This document shows positions 55,809 to 64,000 of a DNA stretch of 64,000 nt, piece by piece. Both the position numbers and the translations under genes were made by a program. The notes below the pieces were generated by a model. It was given only the letters and a program-made list of their open reading frames with translations. It was not told the DNA's origin and did not search any database. Each line of letters opens with the position of its first letter. Positions within the stretch are counted from its first letter, which is position 1. This DNA is from Alphaproteobacteria bacterium (GTDB lineage Bacteria; Pseudomonadota; Alphaproteobacteria; JAAEOK01), in assembly GCA_024244705.1 (NCBI GenBank), contig JAAEOK010000112.1:62001-126000 (forward strand). Reading direction: 5' to 3'.

Positions 55809-56885
55809 ATGACGGAGTCTGCTCAGGTAACCAGCGGCGGCGGAACACCGCATCAGGCCAGCGTCGTACCAACACATGGTACGACCGATCTGGTATTGCG
55901 AATTTTCGCGCTTTCAGTGGTTGCCGTTGCGCTGGCGTTTCTTGTCAACAGCTATCTCGTTCACTGGCGCGGCTGGCCGGGTTTGTTTTATTTTCTCGGC
56001 GATTTGGGTGTGCCGGGATTCACACCGCCCAAGACGGCGCTCGATAGTTCTGCGGTGGGACTTGGCTGGGCGCAACTCTTGTTGTTCCTGGGCGCAATAG
56101 CTGCCTGCATTGTAATTGTACTTTCGAACCGCAGCCGAACGCTTCACGAAGAATCGGAACGGCTGACAGCGCTCGCCACCTATATCGCCCGTGCCGCTTT
56201 CTGGGCTGTTTTCCTCGTTGGTATCGCCGATGCGCTCATTTCATTCCTGCGCGTTGAGGCGCTCCTCGGAAATGTCGTCGGTGATGCTTTAGCGCAGGAT
56301 CTGGGCCGGTCCAGTTTTCGCGGAACTTATGTCCTCTACCCGCTGGTTGTCGTTGCCATGGTGATCGCGTTTTTCTCACGGTCGGTCGGATTCATGTGGC
56401 TCGCGCTGCTGGTCGTCGTGGCCGAGCTTCAGATCGTGATTCTGCGCTTCATCTTTTCCTACGAACAGGCGTTCATGGCCGATCTGGTTCGTTTTTGGTA
56501 CGCGGCCCTGTTCCTGTTTGCCAGTGCGTACACGTTGCTCCATGAAGGTCATGTGAGGGTCGATTTGCTTTATGCTGGATTCAGCGTGCGCCGAAAGGCG
56601 TGGTCGAACCTGATCGGCTCGCTCTTGCTCGGCGTTCCGGTGTGCTGGATCATCTTGGGCCTCGGCATGGCCGACAAAGGCGGCACGATTATTAGCCCGC
56701 TCCTCAATTTCGAGGTTACGCAGGCCGGATTCGGCATGTACGTGAAGTACTTCATGGCCGGGTTCCTCATCGTCTATGCCGTGTCCATGCTGGTTCAGTT
56801 CATGAGCTATTTCCTGAACAGCGCCGGCATATTGCTACACGAGCCCGATTCACATTTGGCACAACCCGAGGAGGCGCATTTCTAG
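55809..56885 (+). CDS. TRAP transporter small permease (DctQ) with N-terminal membrane extension
   Basis: This 358-residue protein is about twice the normal DctQ length (160-200). The DctQ core spans about 195-340, with AELQIVILRFIFSYEQAFMA and ALFLFASAYTLLHEGHVRVD as the family signature. Residues 1-195 add about four hydrophobic segments (31-50, 87-107, 128-146, 174-190) with no recognised motif. It would pair with the large permease and the TakP-like protein. Start ATG 55809 has only a weak ribosome site. Confidence 0.85.
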   Translation: MTESAQVTSGGGTPHQASVVPTHGTTDLVLRIFALSVVAVALAFLVNSYLVHWRGWPGLFYFLGDLGVPGFTPPKTALDSSAVGLGWAQLLLFLGAIAACIVIVLSNRSRTLHEESERLTALATYIARAAFWAVFLVGIADALISFLRVEALLGNVVGDALAQDLGRSSFRGTYVLYPLVVVAMVIAFFSRSVGFMWLALLVVVAELQIVILRFIFSYEQAFMADLVRFWYAALFLFASAYTLLHEGHVRVDLLYAGFSVRRKAWSNLIGSLLLGVPVCWIILGLGMADKGGTIISPLLNFEVTQAGFGMYVKYFMAGFLIVYAVSMLVQFMSYFLNSAGILLHEPDSHLAQPEEAHF

Positions 56886-56914
56886 CGCCCCCGGGCGTCG
56901 GAAATGCCGTTTCG

Positions 56915-59578
56915 ATGGAACTCCTGTTTGTCGTCGTCCTGGTCGTCCTCATGGCCGGCGCGTTGGCGTCCGGTTACCCGGTCGCATTCGCGCTGCCGGG
57001 CTCGGCGATTCTCACGATCGCCCTCGCCGGCCTTACGGGTGAGATATTCGCCGGCGACGCCAGTGCCTTTTTTGCCCAGGGCGGTCCCATCCAGTGGCTC
57101 AATGCCGGGGTAACGAACTTCCGTGGAATCTATTGGGAGGCTGAGCGAGATACGCTCATCGCCATCCCGCTTTTCGTGTTTATGGGCATCATGCTCGAGC
57201 GGTCGAAGATCGCCGAGGACCTCTTGGTCACCATGGCGCAGCTCTTCGGTCCGGTTCCGGGCGGCCTCGGAATCTCTGTCGTCTTCGTCGGCGCGTTGTT
57301 GGCGGCAACCACCGGTATCGTCGGCGCCACAGTGATCGCGATGGGCCTGATTTCGCTTCCAGTAATGCTGCGAAACAATTACTCGAAGGCGCTCGCATCG
57401 GGAACGATCGCCGCTTCCGGCACGCTGGGACAAATCATCCCGCCATCGATCGTTCTGATCATTCTCGCCGACCAGCTCTCCAATGCCACCGATCAGGCGC
57501 TCACCCTGCGCAAGGCCGAATACAAGCTGGCGACTGGATCGTCATCGCTACCAGGCGAATTTGGCCTTACCTCGGCCAGCGCGGGCGACATGTTCCTCGG
57601 CGCATTTCTGCCCGGCTTGGTGCTTGTCGGTCTGTACATCCTGTTTATTCTCGTACTCGCCCTGATCCGGCCCAAGCTGGCGCCACCCGTTCATTACGAA
57701 GGCAAATTCGACGCCAAATTCGCGGCCCGTGTGCTGCTCGTCCTGGTGCCGCCGCTGACGCTGATATTTGTCGTCCTCGGCTCGATCCTGCTTGGCATCG
57801 CCACGGTCAACCAGGCGGGTGCCATCGGTGCCATCGGCGCAATGATCATGGCCGGCTACCGCCTGACGTCCGGCAAGCGGACCTCCTTCGTCCCGGCCAT
57901 CCTCGCGGTCGTGTCTCTGGCCGCGATCCTATTTTTGATCAGCACCTTCGACATCAACGTAAAGAACATACAGGACAGCGAGGACGCGCTCGGCGTCACC
58001 CTTGCCGCTATCGCCGTGGCGGTTTTCCTGTTTTCCGTCATCTGGAGCGGGTGGCGCGTCTACAAGATCGATAAGACGCTCGAATACGTCATGATCGAGA
58101 CGGCCAAGACATCGTCCTTGGTGTTCATTATTCTGCTTGGCGCTGCCATGCTGACCGCGGCATTCCGTTCTTTCGGCGGCGAGGACTTGGTACGCGAATT
58201 CCTCGGCGGCCTGCCGGGCGGGTTCATTGCCAAGTTCGTGCTCGTCATGGCGGTAATTTTCGTTCTCGGTTTCTTCCTCGACTTCATCGAGATCGCGGTG
58301 GTCGTGGTTCCGATTATCGCCCCGATCCTGCTGGCCGACCCGTCCGCCAACGTCACCGCGGTCTGGCTGGGTGTCATGATCGGCGTCAACATGCAGACCT
58401 CCTTCCTCACCCCGCCATTTGGATTTGCCCTGTTCTATCTGCGAGGTGTCGCGCCTCCCGACGTAAGAACCGTGCAAATCTATCGCGGCGTCGTGCCGTT
58501 TATTTTTCTTCAACTGGGCGCGCTCTTCATTGTCGGCGCCTATCCGCCACTCGTGAACTACCTGCCAAATCGCGTCTATCTGACCTCGGAAACCGCGCCA
58601 CCACCGACAAATCCACGCCTTCAAGCATGCCTGGAGGAATTCATTTTTGACGAATACGACCAGCGTCAAACCGATCTGCGCGCCGGTATCGACAGAGCCG
58701 CTTCGCTGAATATTTCCTACCTCCCGCCGGACCTCCAAGAATCCCTGTCCGATGGTCTCGCGTCGGCGAAAAAGACGTTCGATATGGTAAATGACATCCG
58801 CGAGGCAGACGCAGCATTCGCGAACTTCCTGCCCAATTACGAGCCGTTGCATCGCGAAGTTCGGGGCTTGCAAAAACAGATGGGCCGCCTGGATGAGGAA
58901 ACCAAACAACTGAAGCGCGATCTGGGCCGGCTCGAGCGGACCAAAGATGCGCCAATCGAATCTTTGGATGCGATAAGCCGCAAGATTGAAGAAAATGAGA
59001 GCGAAAAAGCACAATATAAGGTCCAGATACCGGACGGTTGGACCCAGGCGCGAAAGGAATATACCGATCTCGAGAAGGCGGAAAGCAAGGCACGCAATCT
59101 CTACCGCCGCAATGTCGACGGGGCCTACGAGGTCGTGGCTACGGTACGCACGCTGATCGCCAGTGCCGATGAACTCGCCGCCCTCGAACCTCAACTTGAA
59201 GGTTTGAACGCGGCGATCAATGGAGAACCGCCGGAACAGGCCATGGAAACCATTAACGAGGCGGAACGCGCTGTCGGTGCGGTGGCCGGCGGCAGTGATA
59301 TCCGGTCGGCGCTTTCCAAGGCCCGCCGCGCGCTGAAGGGTGACAATCCCGATCGCGCAGAAGCGCGCGAGCATTTGTTCAACGCACTCAAGCTATATGC
59401 CGCCGAGGTCTCGTGGCGTCAGCAGGCAGGATCCGAACTGGCGGCCGATCTCGAAGAATATGACAACGCGATCAAGGACACGATCGGAATACGGCTGCAG
59501 GAGCGACTCCCCGTCGACTTGGCAACCGATATTGCCGCCTGCCTATCGCCCCACAGCGATATTTCGCTCCACTTCTAG
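56915..59578 (+). CDS. TRAP transporter large permease (DctM) with long soluble C-terminal tail
   Basis: This 887-residue protein has a DctM core of about 550 residues: GYPVAFALPGSAILTIAL, ASGTLGQIIPPSIVLIILAD and the second half with VVVVPIIAPILLADPSANVT and LTPPFGFALFYLRGVAPPDV. Typical DctM proteins have about 430 residues. Two insertions explain the size: extra helices at about 325-380, and a soluble tail from about 555 to the end with charged heptads (LHREVRGLQKQMGRLDEETK and onward) predicting a coiled coil. The tail follows the last helix and should be cytoplasmic or periplasmic depending on topology. Function of the tail is unknown. Confidence 0.88.
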   Translation: MELLFVVVLVVLMAGALASGYPVAFALPGSAILTIALAGLTGEIFAGDASAFFAQGGPIQWLNAGVTNFRGIYWEAERDTLIAIPLFVFMGIMLERSKIAEDLLVTMAQLFGPVPGGLGISVVFVGALLAATTGIVGATVIAMGLISLPVMLRNNYSKALASGTIAASGTLGQIIPPSIVLIILADQLSNATDQALTLRKAEYKLATGSSSLPGEFGLTSASAGDMFLGAFLPGLVLVGLYILFILVLALIRPKLAPPVHYEGKFDAKFAARVLLVLVPPLTLIFVVLGSILLGIATVNQAGAIGAIGAMIMAGYRLTSGKRTSFVPAILAVVSLAAILFLISTFDINVKNIQDSEDALGVTLAAIAVAVFLFSVIWSGWRVYKIDKTLEYVMIETAKTSSLVFIILLGAAMLTAAFRSFGGEDLVREFLGGLPGGFIAKFVLVMAVIFVLGFFLDFIEIAVVVVPIIAPILLADPSANVTAVWLGVMIGVNMQTSFLTPPFGFALFYLRGVAPPDVRTVQIYRGVVPFIFLQLGALFIVGAYPPLVNYLPNRVYLTSETAPPPTNPRLQACLEEFIFDEYDQRQTDLRAGIDRAASLNISYLPPDLQESLSDGLASAKKTFDMVNDIREADAAFANFLPNYEPLHREVRGLQKQMGRLDEETKQLKRDLGRLERTKDAPIESLDAISRKIEENESEKAQYKVQIPDGWTQARKEYTDLEKAESKARNLYRRNVDGAYEVVATVRTLIASADELAALEPQLEGLNAAINGEPPEQAMETINEAERAVGAVAGGSDIRSALSKARRALKGDNPDRAEAREHLFNALKLYAAEVSWRQQAGSELAADLEEYDNAIKDTIGIRLQERLPVDLATDIAACLSPHSDISLHF

Positions 59579-59635
59579 CTCTTGGCTAACGGGCCAATCG
59601 GCCCTCGACGGCGGAATTTCGAAGGTTAGAGCGTG

Positions 59636-60481
59636 ATGGAACATCGGTTTTTCACCGCCGACGTTTTCACCGACCAAGTCTTCGGTGGCAACCCTCTGGC
59701 GGTATTTCCCGACGCGGATGCTATCGATCCGGCTCTGATGCAGCGTATTGCGAACGAGTTCAATCTATCCGAAACCGTCTTCGTGCTGCGGCCCGAAAAT
59801 CCTCAACACACGCGACGGCTGCGTATCTTTACACCGGCGGTCGAATTGCCGTTTGCCGGGCATCCGACAGTTGGAACGGCATTCGTCCTTGCCGCCATAG
59901 GCGCGATCGATCTCGATGAGACCGAAACCGACATTATCTTCGAGGAAGGCGTCGGTCCCGTTCCGGTGCGAATCGTCAGCGAGGACGGCCGGCCGGTTTT
60001 CAGCCGTCTGACCACGGCAAAATTGCCGGAACGCGGTCCGGCCGCGCCGCCACGGGAAACTCTGGCGAAGGTGCTGGGACTCGCCGCCAACGATATCGTC
60101 GAGGCGGACGACGCACCGGAAGCGTGGTCGGCCGGTGTCCCATTTCTGTTCATTCCCTTGAGCGACATGGAAGCGCTGGGTCGTGCGGCCATCGATACGA
60201 CCGCGTGGCAGTCTTCTGTGGCCGGCCATTGGGCGTCGCATGTAGTTCCCTTTACGCGCCGAGACGGCGCCGACGCCGGCATCCAAATGCGCATGTTCGC
60301 GCCCGCCATGGGTCTCATCGAGGATCCGGCCACCGGCGCCGCCGCCGCCGCCTTCGCCGGTTATTTGGCCGCCCGGGACCCGGCCACGTCGGGCCGGATG
60401 TCGTGGATTGTCGCCCAGGGTGTGGAGATGGGCCGAGCGAGCCGCCTAAACATCGATGTCGAAAAAGTGGTGGCGCCATAA
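59636..60481 (+). CDS. PhzF family isomerase/epimerase-like protein
   Basis: This 281-residue protein has the PhzF fold of two similar halves. The catalytic Glu lies in EFNLSETVFVL, and the conserved RIFTPAVELPFAGHPTVGTA and EDPATGAAAAAFAGYL are both present. PhzF itself isomerises a phenazine precursor, but most relatives have unknown substrates and no phenazine gene is near. ATG 59636 follows an in-frame GTG at 59633. It is 57 bp after the TRAP permease, so it may act on the imported compound or just share the transcript. Confidence 0.9.
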   Translation: MEHRFFTADVFTDQVFGGNPLAVFPDADAIDPALMQRIANEFNLSETVFVLRPENPQHTRRLRIFTPAVELPFAGHPTVGTAFVLAAIGAIDLDETETDIIFEEGVGPVPVRIVSEDGRPVFSRLTTAKLPERGPAAPPRETLAKVLGLAANDIVEADDAPEAWSAGVPFLFIPLSDMEALGRAAIDTTAWQSSVAGHWASHVVPFTRRDGADAGIQMRMFAPAMGLIEDPATGAAAAAFAGYLAARDPATSGRMSWIVAQGVEMGRASRLNIDVEKVVAP

Positions 60482-60629
60482 CGGCGGTCCATGTTGGCGG
60501 CACATCGGTCCTCGTAAGCGAAGGAACGATGCGTTTACCGGATTAGGAGCCGGGCGCCCAGCTCGAGATCGCTCATTAAGAATTATACAATTTATATGTT
60601 TATTAACGATTTCTAAACGAAACTCTTCT

Positions 60630-60746
60630 ATCGTCGCGAGTATAGGGATACCACCACTTTCGACAGGTCTGACGAACCAACCCCTCGTTGAGGCCTCCCT
60701 ATTGATCTTGGAGCCACCTTGACCCCGGTGGCTCCAAGCATTTTTG
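60630..60746 (+). ncRNA. Candidate small RNA ending in a strong terminator
   Basis: Between an AT-rich promoter-like block and a perfect terminator lies about 100 bases without an open frame. The sequence includes the pyrimidine-rich single strand GGCCTCCCTATT directly before the terminator stem, resembling the anti-Shine-Dalgarno CU motifs of alphaproteobacterial trans-acting sRNAs. The 5' end is estimated, since no clear -10 box can be chosen. It may instead be only the 3' end of the phzF transcript. Confidence 0.4.
60707..60746 (+). terminator. Strong rho-independent terminator
   Basis: A perfect 12-bp stem CTTGGAGCCACC/GGTGGCTCCAAG (60707-60718 and 60727-60738) with an 8-base loop is followed by CATTTTTG. 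The T-run exists only on the plus strand, so it ends a plus-strand transcript, not parC. Confidence 0.88.
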
Positions 60747-60775
60747 CACCATGCACGGATAGACCGCCGCCAAAC

Positions 60776-62998
60776 CTAGGCAAACCGGTTACTGCGCGGA
60801 AAACCAGCCGGCGGCAGGCGCCCCGCTTGGCCTCGTTTGCCGACCCAATCCGAAATATCGGTGAATGTTCTGGTCCGATCCCCGGTCCGGCAGGCAATGC
60901 CGTCGGCGAGCGTGAACACCGCGATGTCCGATAGACCGCCTTGCTTGTAGCGCTGGAGAATGACCCCCCGGCCACGGGTCATCACCGGCAATTCGTCCAA
61001 TGGAAAGATCAAGAGCTTACGGTTGTCGCCAATAACCGCGGCATGATCGCCCTCCGCGACGGTGCAGGTCTGAGCCTCCGCTCCACTCGGGACGTTCAGG
61101 ACCTGTTTGCCGGCTCGGGTTTGAGCCGCCACCACCTCCTCCGGGACGAGGAATCCTCGGCCATCGCTGGAAGCAACCAAGAGCTTACGGTCCGGCCGAT
61201 GAACGAACAGGGCGACGATGTCCTGATCGTTGCCCAGGTCGCACATCAGGCGAATCGGCTCGCCATGACCGCGGCCGCCGGGCAATTTGTCGACCCCTAA
61301 GGTATAGAAGCGCCCATTGGTCCCAAACACCAGCAGGCGATCCGTGGTCTGGGCGTTTAGGATGAACCGCGCTCGATCGCCTTCCTTGTATTTCGCATCA
61401 CGGGGATCGTCGAGGTGCCCTCGGGCAGCCCTAATCCAACCCTTTTCCGAGCACAGGATGGTGACCGGTTCGCGTTCGATCAAAGCCTCCAGCGGAACGA
61501 TCTCTGCCGTTACGCCGTCACCAATCGTCGTCCGCCGCCTGCCGGGTTCTGTTTTCTGCCCGAATTGCGATCGCGTTTCCGCGATCTCGTCGGCGACGCG
61601 CTTCCACTGGCGTTTCTTGTCACGAAGAAGGCCGGTCAGCGCTTTCTTCTCCCCGCTCAACGACTTGTGTTCGTCGCGGATCGCGACCTCTTCCAGCTTG
61701 CGCAATGCGCGCAACCGCATGTTGAGGACGGCCTCGGCCTGGAGATCGGACAATTTCCATTTCTTCATCATCGCCGCTTTCGGCTCGTCCTCTTCGCGTA
61801 TGATGCGAATCACCTCGTCGATGTTGAGGTAGGCGATCAGGTAGCCGTCGAGGACCTCCAAGCGGTGAGCAATCTTTCCGAGACGATGGTTCGTACGGCG
61901 CTTTAGAACCACCATTCGGTGGTCGAGGTATGCTTGGAGAACCTCGCGGAGGCTCATGACCCGCGGCGTCTGCTCGGCGTCAAGTACGTTCATATTGAGA
62001 CCGAAACGGCTCTCCAGATCGGTTTGTCGGTAGAGCGTCTCCATCAGCAACGCGGCGTCGATATTGCGGCTCTTGGGCACCAGTACCAGTCTCAGGTCGG
62101 CCGCGGATTCATCGCGAATGTCGCCGAGCAGCCCAAGCTTCTTATTGTTCAGGAGCTCCGCGATCTTCTCGACCAGCCGTCCTTTCTGGACCTGGTACGG
62201 GATTTCGGTGACGACGATCTCGTAGAGCCCACCTTTTTGTTTCTCGACCTGCCACTTGGCGCGGACGCGAAAGCTCCCACGACCGGAGGTATAGGCTTCG
62301 ATCACGGCGCTACGCGGTTCGACCAGCTCGCCACCGGTGGGAAAGTCGGGGCCCGGTATGAGATCGACCAATTTGGCTATGGTCGCGTTGGGAAACTTTA
62401 TCAGATGGAGGAGTGCGCCGCACAGCTCGCCTACGTTGTGAGGCGGAATATTGGTCGCCATTCCAACCGCAATCCCGGTTGCGCCATTGGCCAACAGATT
62501 GGGGAAATTGGCGGGCAGCACCAGCGGCTCCTCGCCTTCGCCATCATAAGTATCGCGGAAATCAACCGTGTCCTCGTCGATGCCGTCGAGAAGCGCCTGC
62601 GCGATCGCCGTCAGCCGCGCTTCGGTGTAGCGCATGGCAGCGGGATTATCGCCGTCGATATTGCCAAAATTACCTTGCCCGTCGACCAGCGGGTAACGCA
62701 CGGCAAAGTCCTGCGCGAGCCGCACCAATGTGTCATAAATTGCCGCATCACCATGGGGATGGTACTTACCCATCACATCGCCGACAACGCGGGCGCACTT
62801 CTTATAACCGGATGCGGGATCGAGCTTGAGCTGGCGCATCGCATATAGCAGACGGCGGTGAACCGGCTTCAGCCCGTCGCGAACATCCGGCAACGACCGT
62901 GCCATGATGGTTGAAAGCGCATAGGACAGATAGCGCTCGCTGAGTGCGTCGCCGAGGGGTATTTCCTCTATCCGCGCGGCAGGTGTCTTGGATGCCAT
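60776..62998 (-). CDS. parC: DNA topoisomerase IV subunit A
   Basis: This 740-residue enzyme decatenates replicated chromosomes with ParE. The N-terminal catalytic domain shows [40 protein letters not shown] and the active-site Tyr in [16 protein letters not shown]. The C-terminal domain has imperfect GyrA-like beta-propeller repeats and lacks the GyrA box, which supports ParC rather than GyrA. The quinolone-interacting Ser position (HPHGDS in E. coli) is Ala here. It is the last gene of the minus-strand era-recO-parC run. Confidence 0.95.
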   Translation of the reverse strand: MASKTPAARIEEIPLGDALSERYLSYALSTIMARSLPDVRDGLKPVHRRLLYAMRQLKLDPASGYKKCARVVGDVMGKYHPHGDAAIYDTLVRLAQDFAVRYPLVDGQGNFGNIDGDNPAAMRYTEARLTAIAQALLDGIDEDTVDFRDTYDGEGEEPLVLPANFPNLLANGATGIAVGMATNIPPHNVGELCGALLHLIKFPNATIAKLVDLIPGPDFPTGGELVEPRSAVIEAYTSGRGSFRVRAKWQVEKQKGGLYEIVVTEIPYQVQKGRLVEKIAELLNNKKLGLLGDIRDESAADLRLVLVPKSRNIDAALLMETLYRQTDLESRFGLNMNVLDAEQTPRVMSLREVLQAYLDHRMVVLKRRTNHRLGKIAHRLEVLDGYLIAYLNIDEVIRIIREEDEPKAAMMKKWKLSDLQAEAVLNMRLRALRKLEEVAIRDEHKSLSGEKKALTGLLRDKKRQWKRVADEIAETRSQFGQKTEPGRRRTTIGDGVTAEIVPLEALIEREPVTILCSEKGWIRAARGHLDDPRDAKYKEGDRARFILNAQTTDRLLVFGTNGRFYTLGVDKLPGGRGHGEPIRLMCDLGNDQDIVALFVHRPDRKLLVASSDGRGFLVPEEVVAAQTRAGKQVLNVPSGAEAQTCTVAEGDHAAVIGDNRKLLIFPLDELPVMTRGRGVILQRYKQGGLSDIAVFTLADGIACRTGDRTRTFTDISDWVGKRGQAGRLPPAGFPRSNRFA

Positions 62999-63006
62999 CG
63001 GACCTC

Positions 63007-63741
63007 CTATCTACTATATATAGTAGCCGGTCGGCGCAGGCGGTCAACAAATCGTATGCGAGCCGCGGGAATTTGGCGTTCAAGAACGGTATAGACGCGG
63101 CTTTCCAGGAAGTAGCCGGTGAGCACCAGTCCGTCGCTCACCGCCACCTCGTCCGGCTCGCCCTGACCGATCAAGAATCCGGGCAACGGCAGCAGGCGTT
63201 CGCGGTAGGGTGCCCCCGCCTGACGTGAAACGGCGCGGCCAGACTTTGGCGAAACATAAGCCAAGTCATCGGTGCTCCCGGTCGCCGCGCAAGCGGCGAG
63301 ATCGAGTCCATAGCCGAGATCCGTGAGTAGGATCAACTCCCACTCGACAAACGCACGCAGCCAATCGCCTCCATCAAGATGATCCAGGAATGTGCAGAAA
63401 GCGGCATAGAGCCGTGGATGTTCCTCTCGCTCGGGCAGCGCGGTCTCGGCAACCGCGCAGGCCGCCGTCAACGCCGACAGGCGCAGCGGTTCGTCAAGCA
63501 ACACGGCGGCGGGAGCGGCGATCAATTCGCAACTGTAGCTTCCCAGGTGCTCGGCAAGGCGCCCACGCCACCCGGCACCGACCTTGTTGCCTGGGAGATA
63601 CATGCCGCGCCCCCGCGCGCCCGCCCCGCCACGTACCAATCCCGCGTGACGACCGTGAGCCCGGGTCAAGAGCTGGACGATTACCGCGTGCTCGCCATGC
63701 TTACGCGCCGAAAGGACGACACCTTCATCGGTCCAATTCAT
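63007..63741 (-). CDS. recO: DNA repair protein RecO
   Basis: This 244-residue protein mediates RecA loading with RecF and RecR. It has the N-terminal OB-fold segment [20 protein letters not shown] with [15 protein letters not shown], typical of alphaproteobacterial RecO. The four-cysteine zinc site found in some RecO proteins is incomplete: residues include only Cys of DLAACAATG in that region. ATG 63741 follows an in-frame GTG (63744). It lies 15 bp after the era stop and 8 bp before parC. Confidence 0.93.
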   Translation of the reverse strand: MNWTDEGVVLSARKHGEHAVIVQLLTRAHGRHAGLVRGGAGARGRGMYLPGNKVGAGWRGRLAEHLGSYSCELIAAPAAVLLDEPLRLSALTAACAVAETALPEREEHPRLYAAFCTFLDHLDGGDWLRAFVEWELILLTDLGYGLDLAACAATGSTDDLAYVSPKSGRAVSRQAGAPYRERLLPLPGFLIGQGEPDEVAVSDGLVLTGYFLESRVYTVLERQIPAARIRFVDRLRRPATIYSR

Positions 63742-63756
63742 CACCCTGTCAGCGGA

Positions 63757-64000
63757 TTAGGCATCGAAATCGAGACCAAGGTCGCGGTATCGCTCCGGAT
63801 CGTCGATCCACTTTTCGCGTGTCTTTACGTGAAGAAACAAATGGACTTTCCGATCCAAGATCGTCATCAATTCCTCGCGTGCCGCAGCGCCGATCGCTTT
63901 GACGCGCTGGCCTCCTTTGCCGAGAACAATCGCCTTTTGGCTTGGACGCTGGACATAGACAATTTGGCCGACGCGAACGCTGCCGTCATCGAATTCCTGC
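63757..64000 (-). CDS. era: GTPase Era, C-terminal part (5' end outside window)
   Basis: The last 80 codons of Era are visible from the window edge to the TAA at 63757-63759. The KH domain shows QKAIVLGKGGQRVKAIG (GxxG loop of the RNA-binding motif) and VHLFLHVKTREKWIDDPERY followed by a conserved ending DLGLDFDA. Era binds 16S rRNA and is essential for 30S maturation. The order era-recO is standard in alphaproteobacteria. Confidence 0.95.
   Translation of the reverse strand, partial: QEFDDGSVRVGQIVYVQRPSQKAIVLGKGGQRVKAIGAAAREELMTILDRKVHLFLHVKTREKWIDDPERYRDLGLDFDA

Larger units (their letters stand above)
60482..60775. other. Intergenic region before parC with candidate small RNA
   Basis: This 294-base region lies between convergent phzF (plus) and parC (minus). 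It holds an AT-rich block (60570-60625), a TTAA-N7-TAAA element at 60603-60617 resembling a CtrA box, and a strong plus-strand terminator at 60707-60746. The distance of about 230 bases from phzF makes a separate small transcript plausible. Confidence 0.55.

Noticed and set aside
57929-59374. 481-codon open frame on the minus strand
   Set aside because: It is antisense to the TRAP large permease and its His/Asp/Arg-rich composition is typical of a shadow frame.

Overview
The window looks like a chromosomal segment of a GC-rich, probably free-living alphaproteobacterium of the Rhodospirillales type. This rests on gene content and order, not on a search: the block rpiB, nrdR, ribD, ribE, ribBA, ribH, nusB, thiL, hppA; the block CBP3-like chaperone, DUF177, rpmF, plsX, fabH, ihfA, MerR, tRNA-Pro; the run era, recO, parC; a MucR regulator; an RpoH-type sigma factor; and an LdtR-like MarR protein. 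No phage, insertion sequence, CRISPR array, rRNA or plasmid replication gene was seen.

Layout. 1-974 is the 5' part of a membrane-anchored SGNH hydrolase (minus). 1462-5278 is a three-gene molybdenum hydroxylase whose FAD subunit carries the extra four-cysteine insert of 4-hydroxybenzoyl-CoA reductase (plus). 5306-6787 is a lipoprotein-like metallophosphoesterase. 6884-20308 is mostly minus-strand housekeeping: tRNA-Pro(GGG), MerR, ihfA, fabH, plsX, rpmF, DUF177 and CBP3; then a plus-strand bamE; then hppA, thiL, nusB, the riboflavin genes, nrdR and rpiB. Many of these start with GTG or ATG overlapping the previous stop, so translation is tightly coupled. 20762 is mucR. 21336-27022 is a complete branched-chain amino acid type ABC importer (livHMGF, a DUF6867 membrane protein and livK).

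27317-33875 holds a cysteine-rich MarR regulator divergent from an rpoH-like sigma gene, an LdtR-like regulator, three valine-degradation enzymes and hemB. 33913-42232 is more accessory: a lipoprotein with a small coiled-coil partner, an orphan glycosyltransferase, a PPK2 polyphosphate kinase paired with a P3A proton ATPase, a gene-poor stretch containing a 272-bp inverted-repeat element, and a 14-helix MFS transporter. 42323-48411 has two alpha/beta hydrolases, malonyl-CoA synthetase and a membrane-anchored penicillin acylase homologue.

48424-54324 is a co-directional run: threonine ammonia-lyase, cystathionine beta-synthase, a circularly permuted ATP-grasp protein, an alpha-E protein and the aminoacyl-tRNA-protein transferase Bpt, with the last three joined by 4-bp start/stop overlaps. 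54599-59578 is a TRAP transporter with a Tat-exported TakP-like binding protein and two unusually enlarged membrane subunits, the large one ending in a soluble tail of about 330 residues. A PhzF-like protein, a candidate small RNA with a strong terminator, and the parC-recO-era run close the window.

The observations I rate highest are the ATP-grasp/alpha-E/Bpt coupling, the enlarged TRAP permease, the candidate small RNA before parC, the repeated 11-mer between the MarR and rpoH genes, and the PPK2/proton-ATPase pair. All functional claims come from reading motifs and neighbourhoods by eye; no database search was run.
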